A DNA stretch of 37,661 nucleotides, taken from the IMG/VR virus record IMGVR_UViG_3300042544_002146, positions 1 through 37,661 of that record. One strand, 5' to 3'. Both the position numbers and the translations under genes were made by a program. Positions 8,679 through 18,376 of the stretch are shown piece after piece. The notes below the pieces were generated by a model. That model was given only the letters and a program-made list of their open reading frames with translations, was not told the origin of the DNA and searched no databases. The DNA is from a virus. Positions within the stretch are counted from its first letter, which is position 1, and the number at the start of each line of letters is the position of its first letter.

Positions 8679-11600
8679 TTATAAATTCATAATGTACATG
8701 TTCATACTAGCACTTGCACATGTGGAGCATGTTAGTGGTTGTTGTATAAACAGACTATTTGGCGAGTCAATTGAACCAGTTAGTATCCCATATTTAGGGA
8801 AATTATCACTTTCTATATCAACCGCCAAGTATCCAGGTATCGTTATAATAGGAGAAGATCCATTTGGTAATCCTTTTCGATTCACAGTTGTAGTAAAATC
8901 ATTTTTACCTTTTGTATAAGTGTAGTATGTCAATTTACCAGACGATAAAGTTTTTACTCCATTTTTTATGGTATAATATGATCCAGAAATAGCTTGACAT
9001 TTTAATCTACTACCGACACGGACAAATTTACTTAAATGTCTTTGTGAATAACCACTATTCATTTCTCCATAGTAAATATTCTTGAGAGATTTACTGCCTG
9101 TAATTTGATTGTTTAAATTACCAGACCCAGATCCAATCGTTTGTATCGTGTAGTAACTTGACGTAAATGTTACAATAGATCCTGTATTATTTTGAGACTG
9201 ATAATAATCATTCTCAGAATAATTTATTGTATTTCGTACATTATATCCATTATTATCTACAAATATATATTTTCCATATTTAGCAAATATAAAATCTCTG
9301 TCATCGACTCTATCTTTAATTTCAAATCTTGAAAAATTATATGTATCGTGATCCGTATCAATTCCATTTACAGATTCAATATTTATTACGGTGTTGCTTG
9401 ATGAATTAACTGTATCTATCAATGAAGATAAGAATGTTGGTTTAATTTCATAAGACATTAAACTTGATGTTGTATTTGGGTCTATCGGTAAAAATACAGC
9501 ATCTTTATAATTAAATTTTACACGTTCGAATATTGAAGGTTCTAATAATAAACCGGTCTTTAAAGTAGCACGACTTGGTGTTAATTTTTTAACAAAATCA
9601 AATATAGAAAAATCAATGTAAAATTTATAAGTACTATAATATTCTTGTGGATATATATATTTCTTATTTGCAGCTGCAAATTCGGTCTGTCTTAGTTTTA
9701 ATTCAGGATAATTTCTCGATGTCAAATATTTAGGATCACCAATAATATCAGATATACCTTCTTTTCCTAAAAAGTCTTCTATATTTTCATTTAAGTATCT
9801 ATATGGAGAAATATAATATCCAACTAAATTAGAATCGCTACCAATAATATCATTTGTGTATGTAGAATATTCATATGGCACTAAATTAGAACTTACAATT
9901 TGAGAAATTTTATTAATATTAGCGTTAGATCTGTAATTTGGGCCAAATCTATTTGAGTTTGTAGACTGTTTGACATTAAATTTCTCAAATTGATATGGGA
10001 AAATATCGGCTGATATTGAATCGCAATATGGTGCTCCTCTTTGTATAGTATTTTGATTAAAATTATAAGCGTAAAATTTACTATTATATCTGTTATTCTG
10101 ATTAGGAACACTAGCTGGATTACCATATAAATTTACAGGAGTGTCAAAACTCCATAAATAATACATATTTTCATATACCAACGACTTTTCCGTGATAGAA
10201 ATTGAATTTAAGTTATAAGAGTGTTCTTGGAAATCGGCATCACTTAATGCATATTTTTGTACTTTAATTTTATCAATATTTCCATAGAACTGCATTGACG
10301 ATGAAAAGTTTCCTACATAATAACTTCCAGACGAGAAATATTGATTTTGATCATACAATATTGTTTTGGTTTTTTTATCTGTAAAATTCAATAAACTTCC
10401 GTAATATTGATTAACACTTAAAGTATATGTATGTGGTACATATTTATCCGCTGCGGATGAAGTTAACGATTGAGTTTGATTATATAAATTTGATATAACA
10501 GGTAAAGAATCAAATCTAATATTTTCATTTGGTTGCTTTCTCAACATTAGTGTATAAAAATCGCCATTAAAATAAGGCATTTCGATGCTTTCTACACTAG
10601 ACGTGATTATTGTAGAACCAATAGGACACATTTCAAAGACTAACTTTGCTGATTCTCTTTGTTTTGTCTTATACAAATAAATTTGCCAATCTAATTTATT
10701 AGATCTTGTTTTTTTAATCAACGGAATCTTATCTTTATAATTGTATTTATTCCATTCATTTGATCGGAAAGACAGTTCTACAGTTGAAACTCCTGTAAAT
10801 TCTTCGATTATTGATCTAGTTAATTGAGTTGGTGGATACGTACTTCCACTAGTGTATTGTTGTGTTACAAAATATTTATATTCGCTTCCCGTAAAATTGA
10901 ATTTTACAAATTGATTGTCTTCATATTTAGTAGCGTAAATTATATCGTCAAACTCATAATATGATTGTCTGTTTATCAACACATTTGGGCTACTATATTC
11001 GACTACATTTATTAAATCAGAGGATATTCCGAAAATTGAACGAATCAAATTAAATGATGTGGATGTACCTTTAGTTTTGTATATATAATTTAAATTATTT
11101 GTTATTCTGTTGAATATAGACTTAGCATAATCAAAATAAGACGATGATAAACTTCCGGTCATCTGTGTGTTATTAAACAATAATTGAGTTACATCACTTT
11201 TATTAAATTTAAAATTAGTTACATCCCAGTTAAAATTATTTAAAAGTTCTTCTATATAATTTTTTGGATAACTATTGTTATCATCCCAATTAATAGGATA
11301 TGATTTTGGAAACTTCTTAATAAATACTAAAATGTTATCAAAGAAATGACCAGTCATAGCAGTGAACTTTATATAATCAGCGTTTGATTCATCCGTTTTA
11401 ATATATTCAGGCAATTGATAAAATAGCGAATTGTAATTACTTTTGTCAAAACTTATACCATCTTCTATTTTTTGATCTATACTGGATGTAGAATAAAATA
11501 AATAAGATTCGTATTCGTCAAAACTATCCAATAATAATATCTGTTCATCGATAATTCTGGTTATATCATTGGAATATGATGCCGATATTGAAATATTAGA

Positions 11601-13127
11601 TGTTGACGAAGCTTGATTTTTAATTTGATTCTTGGAAGTCTCATAAGAACCGTATTTAGAAATTTTACTTTTAGCTATTTTTGATCTTAATTCAGCTGAT
11701 GAAAAATTTATAAAATTACTAAAATCAGTATAATTAATTAGTAAATCATTTATTTTTTGTTGAACACGTGTCTTAGCAGCAAATAATGTATTGTTATCTA
11801 AAGATTTAAATCTATCGTTTGTTGGATTTACAGACGGGGTTACTACTGTAAAATTAACGGCGTTTAAATAAACCTTTCGTGAAACTGGTGCCGTGTAAAG
11901 ATTAACTTTAAAATATAAAGGTAATAATGAAATATTGGAAATCCAACATGTGTCTTTTAAAGTGTATTGTGATGGAAGCGGACTATCTAATTTAATTTGA
12001 ACATTTATACGTCCATCAACCGTATTTAAATAACTTGTATGTGTTAATATTTTAACTAAATTGCCACCATCAAAATTCAATGCATTTTTATAATAACCAT
12101 AAAACTTTTGACTATAATTATTTAAAAGTTCGCCTATCTTTGGTTCTAACCAGTACTTATATACAATTTGTACAAATACGTTTACCGTTTCTACCAAGTC
12201 GTCATCTGTTAATGTCGTTCTTTGTAAGATTGCATCTTGACTGACTTTAAAAGTTATTAAAGAAATCGCTTCCAAAATTTCATTATATGAAAACTCGACA
12301 TCATTATAGCTATAAACAAAATTCTTTATTTGTTCAGCTATACCTGAAAATTTTACATTTTGATTAATTACGGAATCTGGATCATTGGAAAGATTAACAA
12401 TTTTATTATATCCAACATAAACTGAATTAATAAATTCTTGTAATTCGGCCGACGATTTAAATCCGAGATATTGTGCATATTTCAAATAATTAAAATTGGT
12501 TGAATTTTCATTAAATGATTGATCTATTGGGTTTCTATCTACTATAGGAACAATTTCATCTATTAGTTGTAAGAATACAAATTTTTTATCAGCGAATGAT
12601 GAAATTTTTACAGAATCTAATCTGTTAACTTCATTCAAGTTTGGATTGAATGCGTAGGACAGTCTTAATTCTGTTCTACTAGGAGAAACTTCTTTGATGA
12701 ATAATCTATTAGTAGTATTTCCCGCAATATTTCGGATGGGGTTATATAATGCATAATATAGACCTGGATTTAATTCACTAAATTTAAAATCATACTGAGT
12801 ATGTAATAACAATTCATTACCATACAAAGCATAATTTGTAAATGGATTTGCTACTCTATATGAACGTTGCACATTATTAACGTCTCTATAGGTTGACTGT
12901 ACAATACTAAATGTTGTTTTTGGAATTATTCTGTCAAAAAGAATTGGTTCTTGATTGCTATTATAGATACTTAATTCAAATATATCATCATTCGTATCAC
13001 CGAAAAAGTTTTCCGAATTTAAAACTTGTTGTTCGTATAAAGATTGTAAATTTTGAGGAAGATACGAAGCACTTACTATACCGTTAGTAAGATCAAGTTC
13101 ATTAATTGTTAAATAGTCGTATGGCAT
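8679..13127 (-). CDS. large tail/baseplate protein with LamG-like domain
   Basis: A 1482-aa protein, the largest in the window. Near residue 686 is YKTKGTSTSFNLIRSIFGI, which resembles the K-K-G-T ... fG signature of P2 gpI-like baseplate proteins. Residues ~785-975 look like a concanavalin/LamG sandwich, with DWQIYLYK, FYTLMLRK and the closing NIDKIKVQKYALSDADF. The N-terminal ~600 residues are unassigned. The C-terminus is Ser/Gly/Tyr-rich and ends in a Cys pair (CSTCAS). It follows the gp6-like gene at the place where T4 has its gene 7-10 wedge proteins, so a baseplate wedge or peripheral component is likely. Its start is joined to the previous stop as TAATATG. Confidence 0.7.
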   Translation of the reverse strand: MPYDYLTINELDLTNGIVSASYLPQNLQSLYEQQVLNSENFFGDTNDDIFELSIYNSNQEPILFDRIIPKTTFSIVQSTYRDVNNVQRSYRVANPFTNYALYGNELLLHTQYDFKFSELNPGLYYALYNPIRNIAGNTTNRLFIKEVSPSRTELRLSYAFNPNLNEVNRLDSVKISSFADKKFVFLQLIDEIVPIVDRNPIDQSFNENSTNFNYLKYAQYLGFKSSAELQEFINSVYVGYNKIVNLSNDPDSVINQNVKFSGIAEQIKNFVYSYNDVEFSYNEILEAISLITFKVSQDAILQRTTLTDDDLVETVNVFVQIVYKYWLEPKIGELLNNYSQKFYGYYKNALNFDGGNLVKILTHTSYLNTVDGRINVQIKLDSPLPSQYTLKDTCWISNISLLPLYFKVNLYTAPVSRKVYLNAVNFTVVTPSVNPTNDRFKSLDNNTLFAAKTRVQQKINDLLINYTDFSNFINFSSAELRSKIAKSKISKYGSYETSKNQIKNQASSTSNISISASYSNDITRIIDEQILLLDSFDEYESYLFYSTSSIDQKIEDGISFDKSNYNSLFYQLPEYIKTDESNADYIKFTAMTGHFFDNILVFIKKFPKSYPINWDDNNSYPKNYIEELLNNFNWDVTNFKFNKSDVTQLLFNNTQMTGSLSSSYFDYAKSIFNRITNNLNYIYKTKGTSTSFNLIRSIFGISSDLINVVEYSSPNVLINRQSYYEFDDIIYATKYEDNQFVKFNFTGSEYKYFVTQQYTSGSTYPPTQLTRSIIEEFTGVSTVELSFRSNEWNKYNYKDKIPLIKKTRSNKLDWQIYLYKTKQRESAKLVFEMCPIGSTIITSSVESIEMPYFNGDFYTLMLRKQPNENIRFDSLPVISNLYNQTQSLTSSAADKYVPHTYTLSVNQYYGSLLNFTDKKTKTILYDQNQYFSSGSYYVGNFSSSMQFYGNIDKIKVQKYALSDADFQEHSYNLNSISITEKSLVYENMYYLWSFDTPVNLYGNPASVPNQNNRYNSKFYAYNFNQNTIQRGAPYCDSISADIFPYQFEKFNVKQSTNSNRFGPNYRSNANINKISQIVSSNLVPYEYSTYTNDIIGSDSNLVGYYISPYRYLNENIEDFLGKEGISDIIGDPKYLTSRNYPELKLRQTEFAAANKKYIYPQEYYSTYKFYIDFSIFDFVKKLTPSRATLKTGLLLEPSIFERVKFNYKDAVFLPIDPNTTSSLMSYEIKPTFLSSLIDTVNSSSNTVINIESVNGIDTDHDTYNFSRFEIKDRVDDRDFIFAKYGKYIFVDNNGYNVRNTINYSENDYYQSQNNTGSIVTFTSSYYTIQTIGSGSGNLNNQITGSKSLKNIYYGEMNSGYSQRHLSKFVRVGSRLKCQAISGSYYTIKNGVKTLSSGKLTYYTYTKGKNDFTTTVNRKGLPNGSSPIITIPGYLAVDIESDNFPKYGILTGSIDSPNSLFIQQPLTCSTCASASMNMYIMNL

Positions 13128-13128
13128 A

Positions 13129-13602
13129 TTATACTAGTGGTAAAAACGGAAAATCGTCGCTGAAATCAGATGGAACTGATCCTTGACCTAACTGTATTCT
13201 GAGAGAAATAATAGTAGTTTTCAACGCATTGATAACTTGTTTATCATCATTATTTTCATATTTTTCAACTAACGCATTAACCGTCTGATTTAGAATTCTA
13301 TTTTCTTCAATCAGATTGTTATATTGATTTAAAACTTCATTTATATTACGTTTTTCTTCAATTTGTACAGTTTGAAGTTCTGTAAAATCCACTGTATTTG
13401 CGTCAATAATTTTTTGTTCATTGTATATAAATGTTTTCAATGGAACTTTAACATAATTAACGTTTCCATTAACAGATTGAGCCGCCGAAAATACTAATTG
13501 ATAATTTCCAAAAGAATCGACGTTATTAGTAAAGTTTCCAAAATTTTTAAAACTGGAAACTTCATCTGTAGCTACGTCGTAATTTAATTGTATATCTGAC
13601 AT
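13129..13602 (-). CDS. hypothetical protein with coiled coil
   Basis: A 157-aa protein. The first half is beta-rich (NYQLVFSAAQSVNG ... VPLKTFIYN). Residues ~75-140 form a predicted coiled coil with repeated hydrophobics (VQIEEKRNINEVLNQYNN, LNQTVNALVEKYE), followed by a Phe/Pro/Asp tail (DDFPFLP). It is coupled to both neighbours: its ATG follows the upstream stop by one base, and its stop is one base from the next ATG. A small tail-assembly partner is a reasonable inference. Confidence 0.6.
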   Translation of the reverse strand: MSDIQLNYDVATDEVSSFKNFGNFTNNVDSFGNYQLVFSAAQSVNGNVNYVKVPLKTFIYNEQKIIDANTVDFTELQTVQIEEKRNINEVLNQYNNLIEENRILNQTVNALVEKYENNDDKQVINALKTTIISLRIQLGQGSVPSDFSDDFPFLPLV

Positions 13603-13603
13603 A

Positions 13604-15496
13604 TTATCTTGTTATCTTAAATATTTTCTGAGTATCAGTTATATCTACTGTGCCGTCAATATATTCAGTCTTAATAAATATTTTCAAATATCTTTCTTGT
13701 GGCAATCCCGTTGTTTGTAACTTGAAATAGTTACCTTGATTTGCATCACAACTTAATTTTGTATATTGATCAAACCCAACTAAAACTTCTTCCGATTCAG
13801 CGTCCTTAATCATATAATAAGAACTAGTAGGAAGATATTTTGGAGTAACCATAACTGGTTGTTGATAAGCTTTTTGGAAGTTTTTTAACGGATATCTATC
13901 TCTAGCAAATACAAATATTTTTGGTAAACTCCCAGCCTTATAAGCATCTTTAAGATAGTTTAATGTAATTAAATTCTGAATTGATCCAGAAACAGGTTTC
14001 AAACTTCCTGTTATGAATACACTGTCATCCCAAGCTACATCGATATATGGACTATAAATTGTATTTGTATCTTTACTAAAGAATTGCAAAAGTCCATTAG
14101 TTTGTTGTAATGGAGGAGTTGAAATTTCCAACGAACTTAACAATATAAGTCCTTGATTAGGAATACATCCGCATAACCAACCTCTAACGATTTTGGTTAT
14201 ATCCATAGTAATGTCACTTTGATTACCGTAACTAAATGATTGACTACAAATTAAACTTGCATTAACTAATGATGGATATTTTGTAGAATTACAAATCCAC
14301 TTTGGTTTGTTTGTGTATGAAGCAGGAACTTTATAAAACCAAGTACCTCCTTGATTTTCAAAGCTAGCACTTGAATACGACGATGTTAATAAGTAATCTA
14401 CCTGTTGATACTCTTTTGTAATCTGACTTCCATACCAGATACCATTACCATCATAGTTTTTATAGTTCCAACTAGCGCCTAACTGTGAACCATCATCAGC
14501 ATATCTACCATTACCATTATTCCAACTTTGACTTATTGGATAAGCATAAATACTATAATTTAACGGTAAGTTTCTAGCACCACATGACTTTAAGTTTAAT
14601 GTAAATTTTATATTAGATCCGCTAATATTATTGCTTGAGATAGATTTACTCAATTCATTTATATCAAACTTAACAAGCGTTCTAGAAAACTCGGGGTAGT
14701 TCAAATATGTTGCTGTAGACGGCCGAGTAAAAGATCCACTATATTTGCCTTTAAAATAACCAGCAAAATTTATGACATCCGCGTAATACAATTTACTGGA
14801 CGTTAAAGTTTCTATATATAACTTAGAATTCGAACCACTAAAACTTCCTGTAAACGATCCTGAATTAAAAGCTCTTACTGGAGAATAAAAACTGGAGCTA
14901 CACGGTATGCCTGTATTTGATTTGCCTAATAGTTTCCCTCTTAAATTTTTAAAGCTGCCTGTGCCTGTCAAAGATGACGTTAACGGACTTGTTGTATATG
15001 TCCGTTTATTTACTTTTAGTTTTGTAAAAAAGCTACCAACTCTTACAGAACCTGAAAAACTACCTGTACTCCAACTACCTGTAAAGAACGAATAACTTGT
15101 TATATTCATACTACCAGTAAACGATCCAGATGCATAATTGGCAGATCCAGAAATATAAAGTGGTTTTTTTGGGTTAGTAGTTACATTAGATAATCTGCCT
15201 GTAAAATTAGCAATAAATGATGTATTTGGTATTACAGAAGATGTAAGATTAAAAGCATACCATTTACTTCCAGAGTAAATAAATAAAGAAGTGGTAGTAT
15301 AAGCTAACCAACCTTCGTTACCATAAGATGACGCTGTAATCGGAGCTTCGTGCCAGTTCGGATCTGTATATACAGTCGTCGTGCCTTTATTAGATGCATA
15401 AATTTCTAAGATCTCATCGATTCCAAAATTTTTATCGATAAATTCCGAAGAATTATTTATGTAGGTATCTTGAGATGGATAAATAAATGTGTGCAT
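13604..15496 (-). CDS. DNRLRE-like virion protein with Gly/Ser/Phe repeats
   Basis: A 630-aa protein. Its N-terminus (FIYPSQDTYINNSSEFIDKNFGIDEILEI) and later segments (TLVKFDINELSKS, ISQSWNNGNGRYADDG, DITKIVRGWLCG) follow the DNRLRE/CBM96-like beta-sandwich pattern: the QDtyi...nfG opening, then a W-N-x-G and a D-I-T motif. Between about 85 and 260 is an insertion with many GSFTGSF/GSFSGS units like those in the fibre proteins at 25387-26993. It lies between gp6 and the large tail protein, so a baseplate-attached decoration or carbohydrate-contacting protein is plausible. Confidence 0.66.
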   Translation of the reverse strand: MHTFIYPSQDTYINNSSEFIDKNFGIDEILEIYASNKGTTTVYTDPNWHEAPITASSYGNEGWLAYTTTSLFIYSGSKWYAFNLTSSVIPNTSFIANFTGRLSNVTTNPKKPLYISGSANYASGSFTGSMNITSYSFFTGSWSTGSFSGSVRVGSFFTKLKVNKRTYTTSPLTSSLTGTGSFKNLRGKLLGKSNTGIPCSSSFYSPVRAFNSGSFTGSFSGSNSKLYIETLTSSKLYYADVINFAGYFKGKYSGSFTRPSTATYLNYPEFSRTLVKFDINELSKSISSNNISGSNIKFTLNLKSCGARNLPLNYSIYAYPISQSWNNGNGRYADDGSQLGASWNYKNYDGNGIWYGSQITKEYQQVDYLLTSSYSSASFENQGGTWFYKVPASYTNKPKWICNSTKYPSLVNASLICSQSFSYGNQSDITMDITKIVRGWLCGCIPNQGLILLSSLEISTPPLQQTNGLLQFFSKDTNTIYSPYIDVAWDDSVFITGSLKPVSGSIQNLITLNYLKDAYKAGSLPKIFVFARDRYPLKNFQKAYQQPVMVTPKYLPTSSYYMIKDAESEEVLVGFDQYTKLSCDANQGNYFKLQTTGLPQERYLKIFIKTEYIDGTVDITDTQKIFKITR

Positions 15497-15497
15497 A

Positions 15498-17477
15498 TTA
15501 TACTACAAGTCCTTTTATATCAGAATCTGGAAATTTAACTTCAAATATAGATGGATCTTTTGATGGATAAACTATGTTATTTTGAGTTGCTATACTGATA
15601 TTATATGCAACTGGGGAATAATTTCCCTCATCAATAGTTAAATTTTTTATAACAATATCACTAACCGATTGAACACCTTCATTTTGCATTATTTCAAAAT
15701 TTATTTGACTTAAATTAATTGGTTGATTAAAACTCCATTTGTCAATTTCGAAAAATGATTTAATAGATTGTATGCAGTTATTCAACACATCCGACTTGTT
15801 GAATCCTTTAAATACTGTTATTTTGAATTCAACTGCGATATTAATAATATAACCATCGATGATATTAATCTTATCGGTTAATATCTTATAATTTTGAATA
15901 TAAGTTATTAAATTTTGAAGTGTAGCTGGATTTATTTGTGTTAAATTTTTATTTACATCATATCCCAACAAATACAAATTATTCGTAAATGGACTATTAG
16001 ATTGTAAAAATTTTCTTCTATCTAATGGATTCAACGGAGTTAAATCTACAGTTGAATTGTTTTCTGTATTTACAACTCCGGTTATCAATCCATTATATTG
16101 TACTTCTCTTGTTAAATTACTTTGTATAAATGCTTTTGCTATATTTCCGAGCTGAGCAGGCAATGCATAGACTCTCAACAAGAAGTCGTCTTCTGTCACC
16201 ATACGATTTTGCGTTGAAAAATTCAACATTGCATTTTGTCTGATCTCTTCATCAGATTCAGCGTCATCACCACCAGTTGCGGCTTCTAAATTGTTTACTC
16301 TTAATGAGTTTTTAATCGTGTTTAACAAAATAACTTCACTATCGGTCAATGATGTAACATCATTCAAATAAGAAATTCCTAGAATTTTCTTAATCTCCCC
16401 AGAGTTAACATTTGAATTTAAACCGCCGCCTATAATATATGTAATTGTTAGTGTAGTGTTAGATGGTGATACGCCATATGACTTTTCTTTCAATGCATTT
16501 GTATTATCCAGTGAAATGTTTAAGTTCTTCAAATTTGATAATGCTACTCCGACATTTGTAGGATTAGGGATAACGATTGTATTATCATAATTTTCAGTGT
16601 TTGCTCCAAATTGTAAAGTTGTTTGATCATTTTCATCAATAACTGTAACAAATCTTTTTTCAGTTCTTAAATACTTAAGAATTTTTGGAGTTTCATTTCT
16701 ATACTGAGATAGTGTCTGATTATTCAATGGAACATTATCCACCTCGATTGGAATAGTATCTTGTGCCAAGTAATCAAATTCATAGTACTTAACATTATTA
16801 CTATCAGTGACACTTATAATTTTAAGTACATTAGTTTCATCCAATTTTATACTATAAAATGGAACTTGATCGGTTACACTGACTTGTTTATTTACTACTG
16901 TACCGGAATAAGCTTTAGTTGTCTTTTTAATTAAATAAAATTGAGGGGCGCCAGTATTATCACGACTGTAAACTGTAATTTCTCTAGGGGAGAATTTAGT
17001 ATCTTGACTAAAGTCTATACTTTCTTCTATTATGAAATTAACTCCTGATGTACTCGACAACTGTGAAAATGGCTGTAGTATTAGACAATATCGCTCGTCT
17101 GGAAAATATTCATTGTCTTTGGTACGAATGGAAGGCAATAATTGAAATACGTCAACCACAGCTGAAGAAGCAGACGAAACTTTAGGCTTGTATCCCAGAT
17201 ATTTAGCACCGTTTATAATATTTCTACGATCTTGTGCAAATTGAATGTAACTTTCAAAAAATTGTTGATCTGTGTAATATGAAAGTACATCTCCAACATA
17301 AGCTGCTTGATCTATAAAGATTTGACCTGGTGAACTTTCACTGAAATCTTTATAACTCTGTGGATAATACTGTTTGGTGAAATCAATTAGTTGTTGACGC
17401 AATGATGTAAAATCTCTATTGAGATAGTTTATATCTTTTGTGTTCGCATCAAATGTTTTGTTAATTAGCTTTGACAT
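15498..17477 (-). CDS. gp6: baseplate wedge protein gp6-like
   Basis: A 659-aa protein; T4 gp6 is 660 aa. The N-terminus (YLNRDFTSLRQQLIDF, then FSESSPGQIFIDQAAYVGDVLSYYTDQQFFESY) is the characteristic gp6/baseplate J start. The central GDDAESDEEIRQNAMLNFSTQNRMVTEDDF matches the conserved ATGG-AE-S-EE-R ... R-VT-DY segment of baseplate J-like proteins. gp6 forms the ring that joins wedges around the hub and changes shape on tail contraction. It directly follows the gp25 homologue with overlapping TAATG, the same pairing as in many contractile tails. Confidence 0.93.
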   Translation of the reverse strand: MSKLINKTFDANTKDINYLNRDFTSLRQQLIDFTKQYYPQSYKDFSESSPGQIFIDQAAYVGDVLSYYTDQQFFESYIQFAQDRRNIINGAKYLGYKPKVSSASSAVVDVFQLLPSIRTKDNEYFPDERYCLILQPFSQLSSTSGVNFIIEESIDFSQDTKFSPREITVYSRDNTGAPQFYLIKKTTKAYSGTVVNKQVSVTDQVPFYSIKLDETNVLKIISVTDSNNVKYYEFDYLAQDTIPIEVDNVPLNNQTLSQYRNETPKILKYLRTEKRFVTVIDENDQTTLQFGANTENYDNTIVIPNPTNVGVALSNLKNLNISLDNTNALKEKSYGVSPSNTTLTITYIIGGGLNSNVNSGEIKKILGISYLNDVTSLTDSEVILLNTIKNSLRVNNLEAATGGDDAESDEEIRQNAMLNFSTQNRMVTEDDFLLRVYALPAQLGNIAKAFIQSNLTREVQYNGLITGVVNTENNSTVDLTPLNPLDRRKFLQSNSPFTNNLYLLGYDVNKNLTQINPATLQNLITYIQNYKILTDKINIIDGYIINIAVEFKITVFKGFNKSDVLNNCIQSIKSFFEIDKWSFNQPINLSQINFEIMQNEGVQSVSDIVIKNLTIDEGNYSPVAYNISIATQNNIVYPSKDPSIFEVKFPDSDIKGLVV

Positions 17478-17878
17478 TAAATTTTATTAGTTTCCAAGTT
17501 AAACTCGGTATTACCCACGGCATTGTTATATCTAAAAGTAATACTTATAAATATCGAATTTTTACTATTATTGTCGGGTTGAACTTGAGATAACTCAACG
17601 TTTAATATAGTTGTACCGTTCAAAAATTTATCAACGTCACGTTGAATCACATCAATAATTATGTCTTTAGATATGTCACTTCCTATATTATTGAATAATA
17701 AATTGTATAAACCAGATCCGAAAGTATTGTTAAATCTTCTTTCACCTGGCATAGTTAACAACAAATTTTGAATATTTGATGCTATTTGGGATATTGTATC
17801 TTTGTTTGTGGCAAAGTATCCTTGATTACCAAGTTGAATTGGTAATGACAAACCTATAGATTTTGTCGGAGTAGCCAT
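17477..17878 (-). CDS. gp25: baseplate wedge protein gp25-like (GPW/gp25)
   Basis: A 133-aa protein; T4 gp25 is 132 aa. It contains the family core NIQNLLLTMPGERRFNNTFGSGLYNLLF, with the conserved PGER and G-x-G-x-x-LLF. The remainder is the wedge-binding C-terminus (VIQRDVDKFL ... FISITFRY). gp25 links the sheath to the wedge and nucleates sheath assembly. The ATG of gp6 overlaps its stop by one base. Confidence 0.93.
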   Translation of the reverse strand: MATPTKSIGLSLPIQLGNQGYFATNKDTISQIASNIQNLLLTMPGERRFNNTFGSGLYNLLFNNIGSDISKDIIIDVIQRDVDKFLNGTTILNVELSQVQPDNNSKNSIFISITFRYNNAVGNTEFNLETNKI

Positions 17879-17888
17879 TTATTTTACT

Positions 17889-18359
17889 TTATTTATTTCC
17901 GCGTTTATTATTAACCGCTTTCATTAACGATCTATAGTCTCTATTTATAGCACTATAAACACTTTTAACGGGTTCAGGAGCATTTTCAGGTACTTTGGTT
18001 TCTGTAATAACTTCTTGTGTACCCCCTCCATATCCACCCATCATACTAACCATACTACCTTCTTGTGGTACCCCACCTGTAGTTTGATTTAAAATTTCAT
18101 TTAACATTGGGTTGTTGCTGTATTTTACAAACTTCTTCACAGATTTAACTGGTTCCTCAACAACAGTAGATTCGTTCATAGTTTCCAATTCGCTTAGAAT
18201 TTGTTGTTCTAAATCAGAATCAGCTGATTTTTTCTTGGCTTGAATAACTTCTTTAGAGAATATTTCTGCTAATTGACGTTTAATTTCAGATTGTACTACG
18301 ATTCGTACCTCTTGTTGCACTGTTTTTTTGATGAATTCTTTTAATATATCTATTTTCAT
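17889..18359 (-). CDS. hypothetical protein, helical N-terminus and Gly/Met-rich linker
   Basis: A 156-aa protein. Residues 1-45 are a charged amphipathic helix (FIKKTVQQEVRIVVQSEIKRQLAEIF). A Glu-rich stretch follows, then a flexible SMMGGYGGGTQ segment near 104-114, and a basic C-terminus. No known family. It sits between gp25 and the glycine-zipper protein in a tight run, suggesting a tail-assembly role. Confidence 0.58.
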   Translation of the reverse strand: MKIDILKEFIKKTVQQEVRIVVQSEIKRQLAEIFSKEVIQAKKKSADSDLEQQILSELETMNESTVVEEPVKSVKKFVKYSNNPMLNEILNQTTGGVPQEGSMVSMMGGYGGGTQEVITETKVPENAPEPVKSVYSAINRDYRSLMKAVNNKRGNK

Positions 18360-18376
18360 ATTATTATATATAATTA

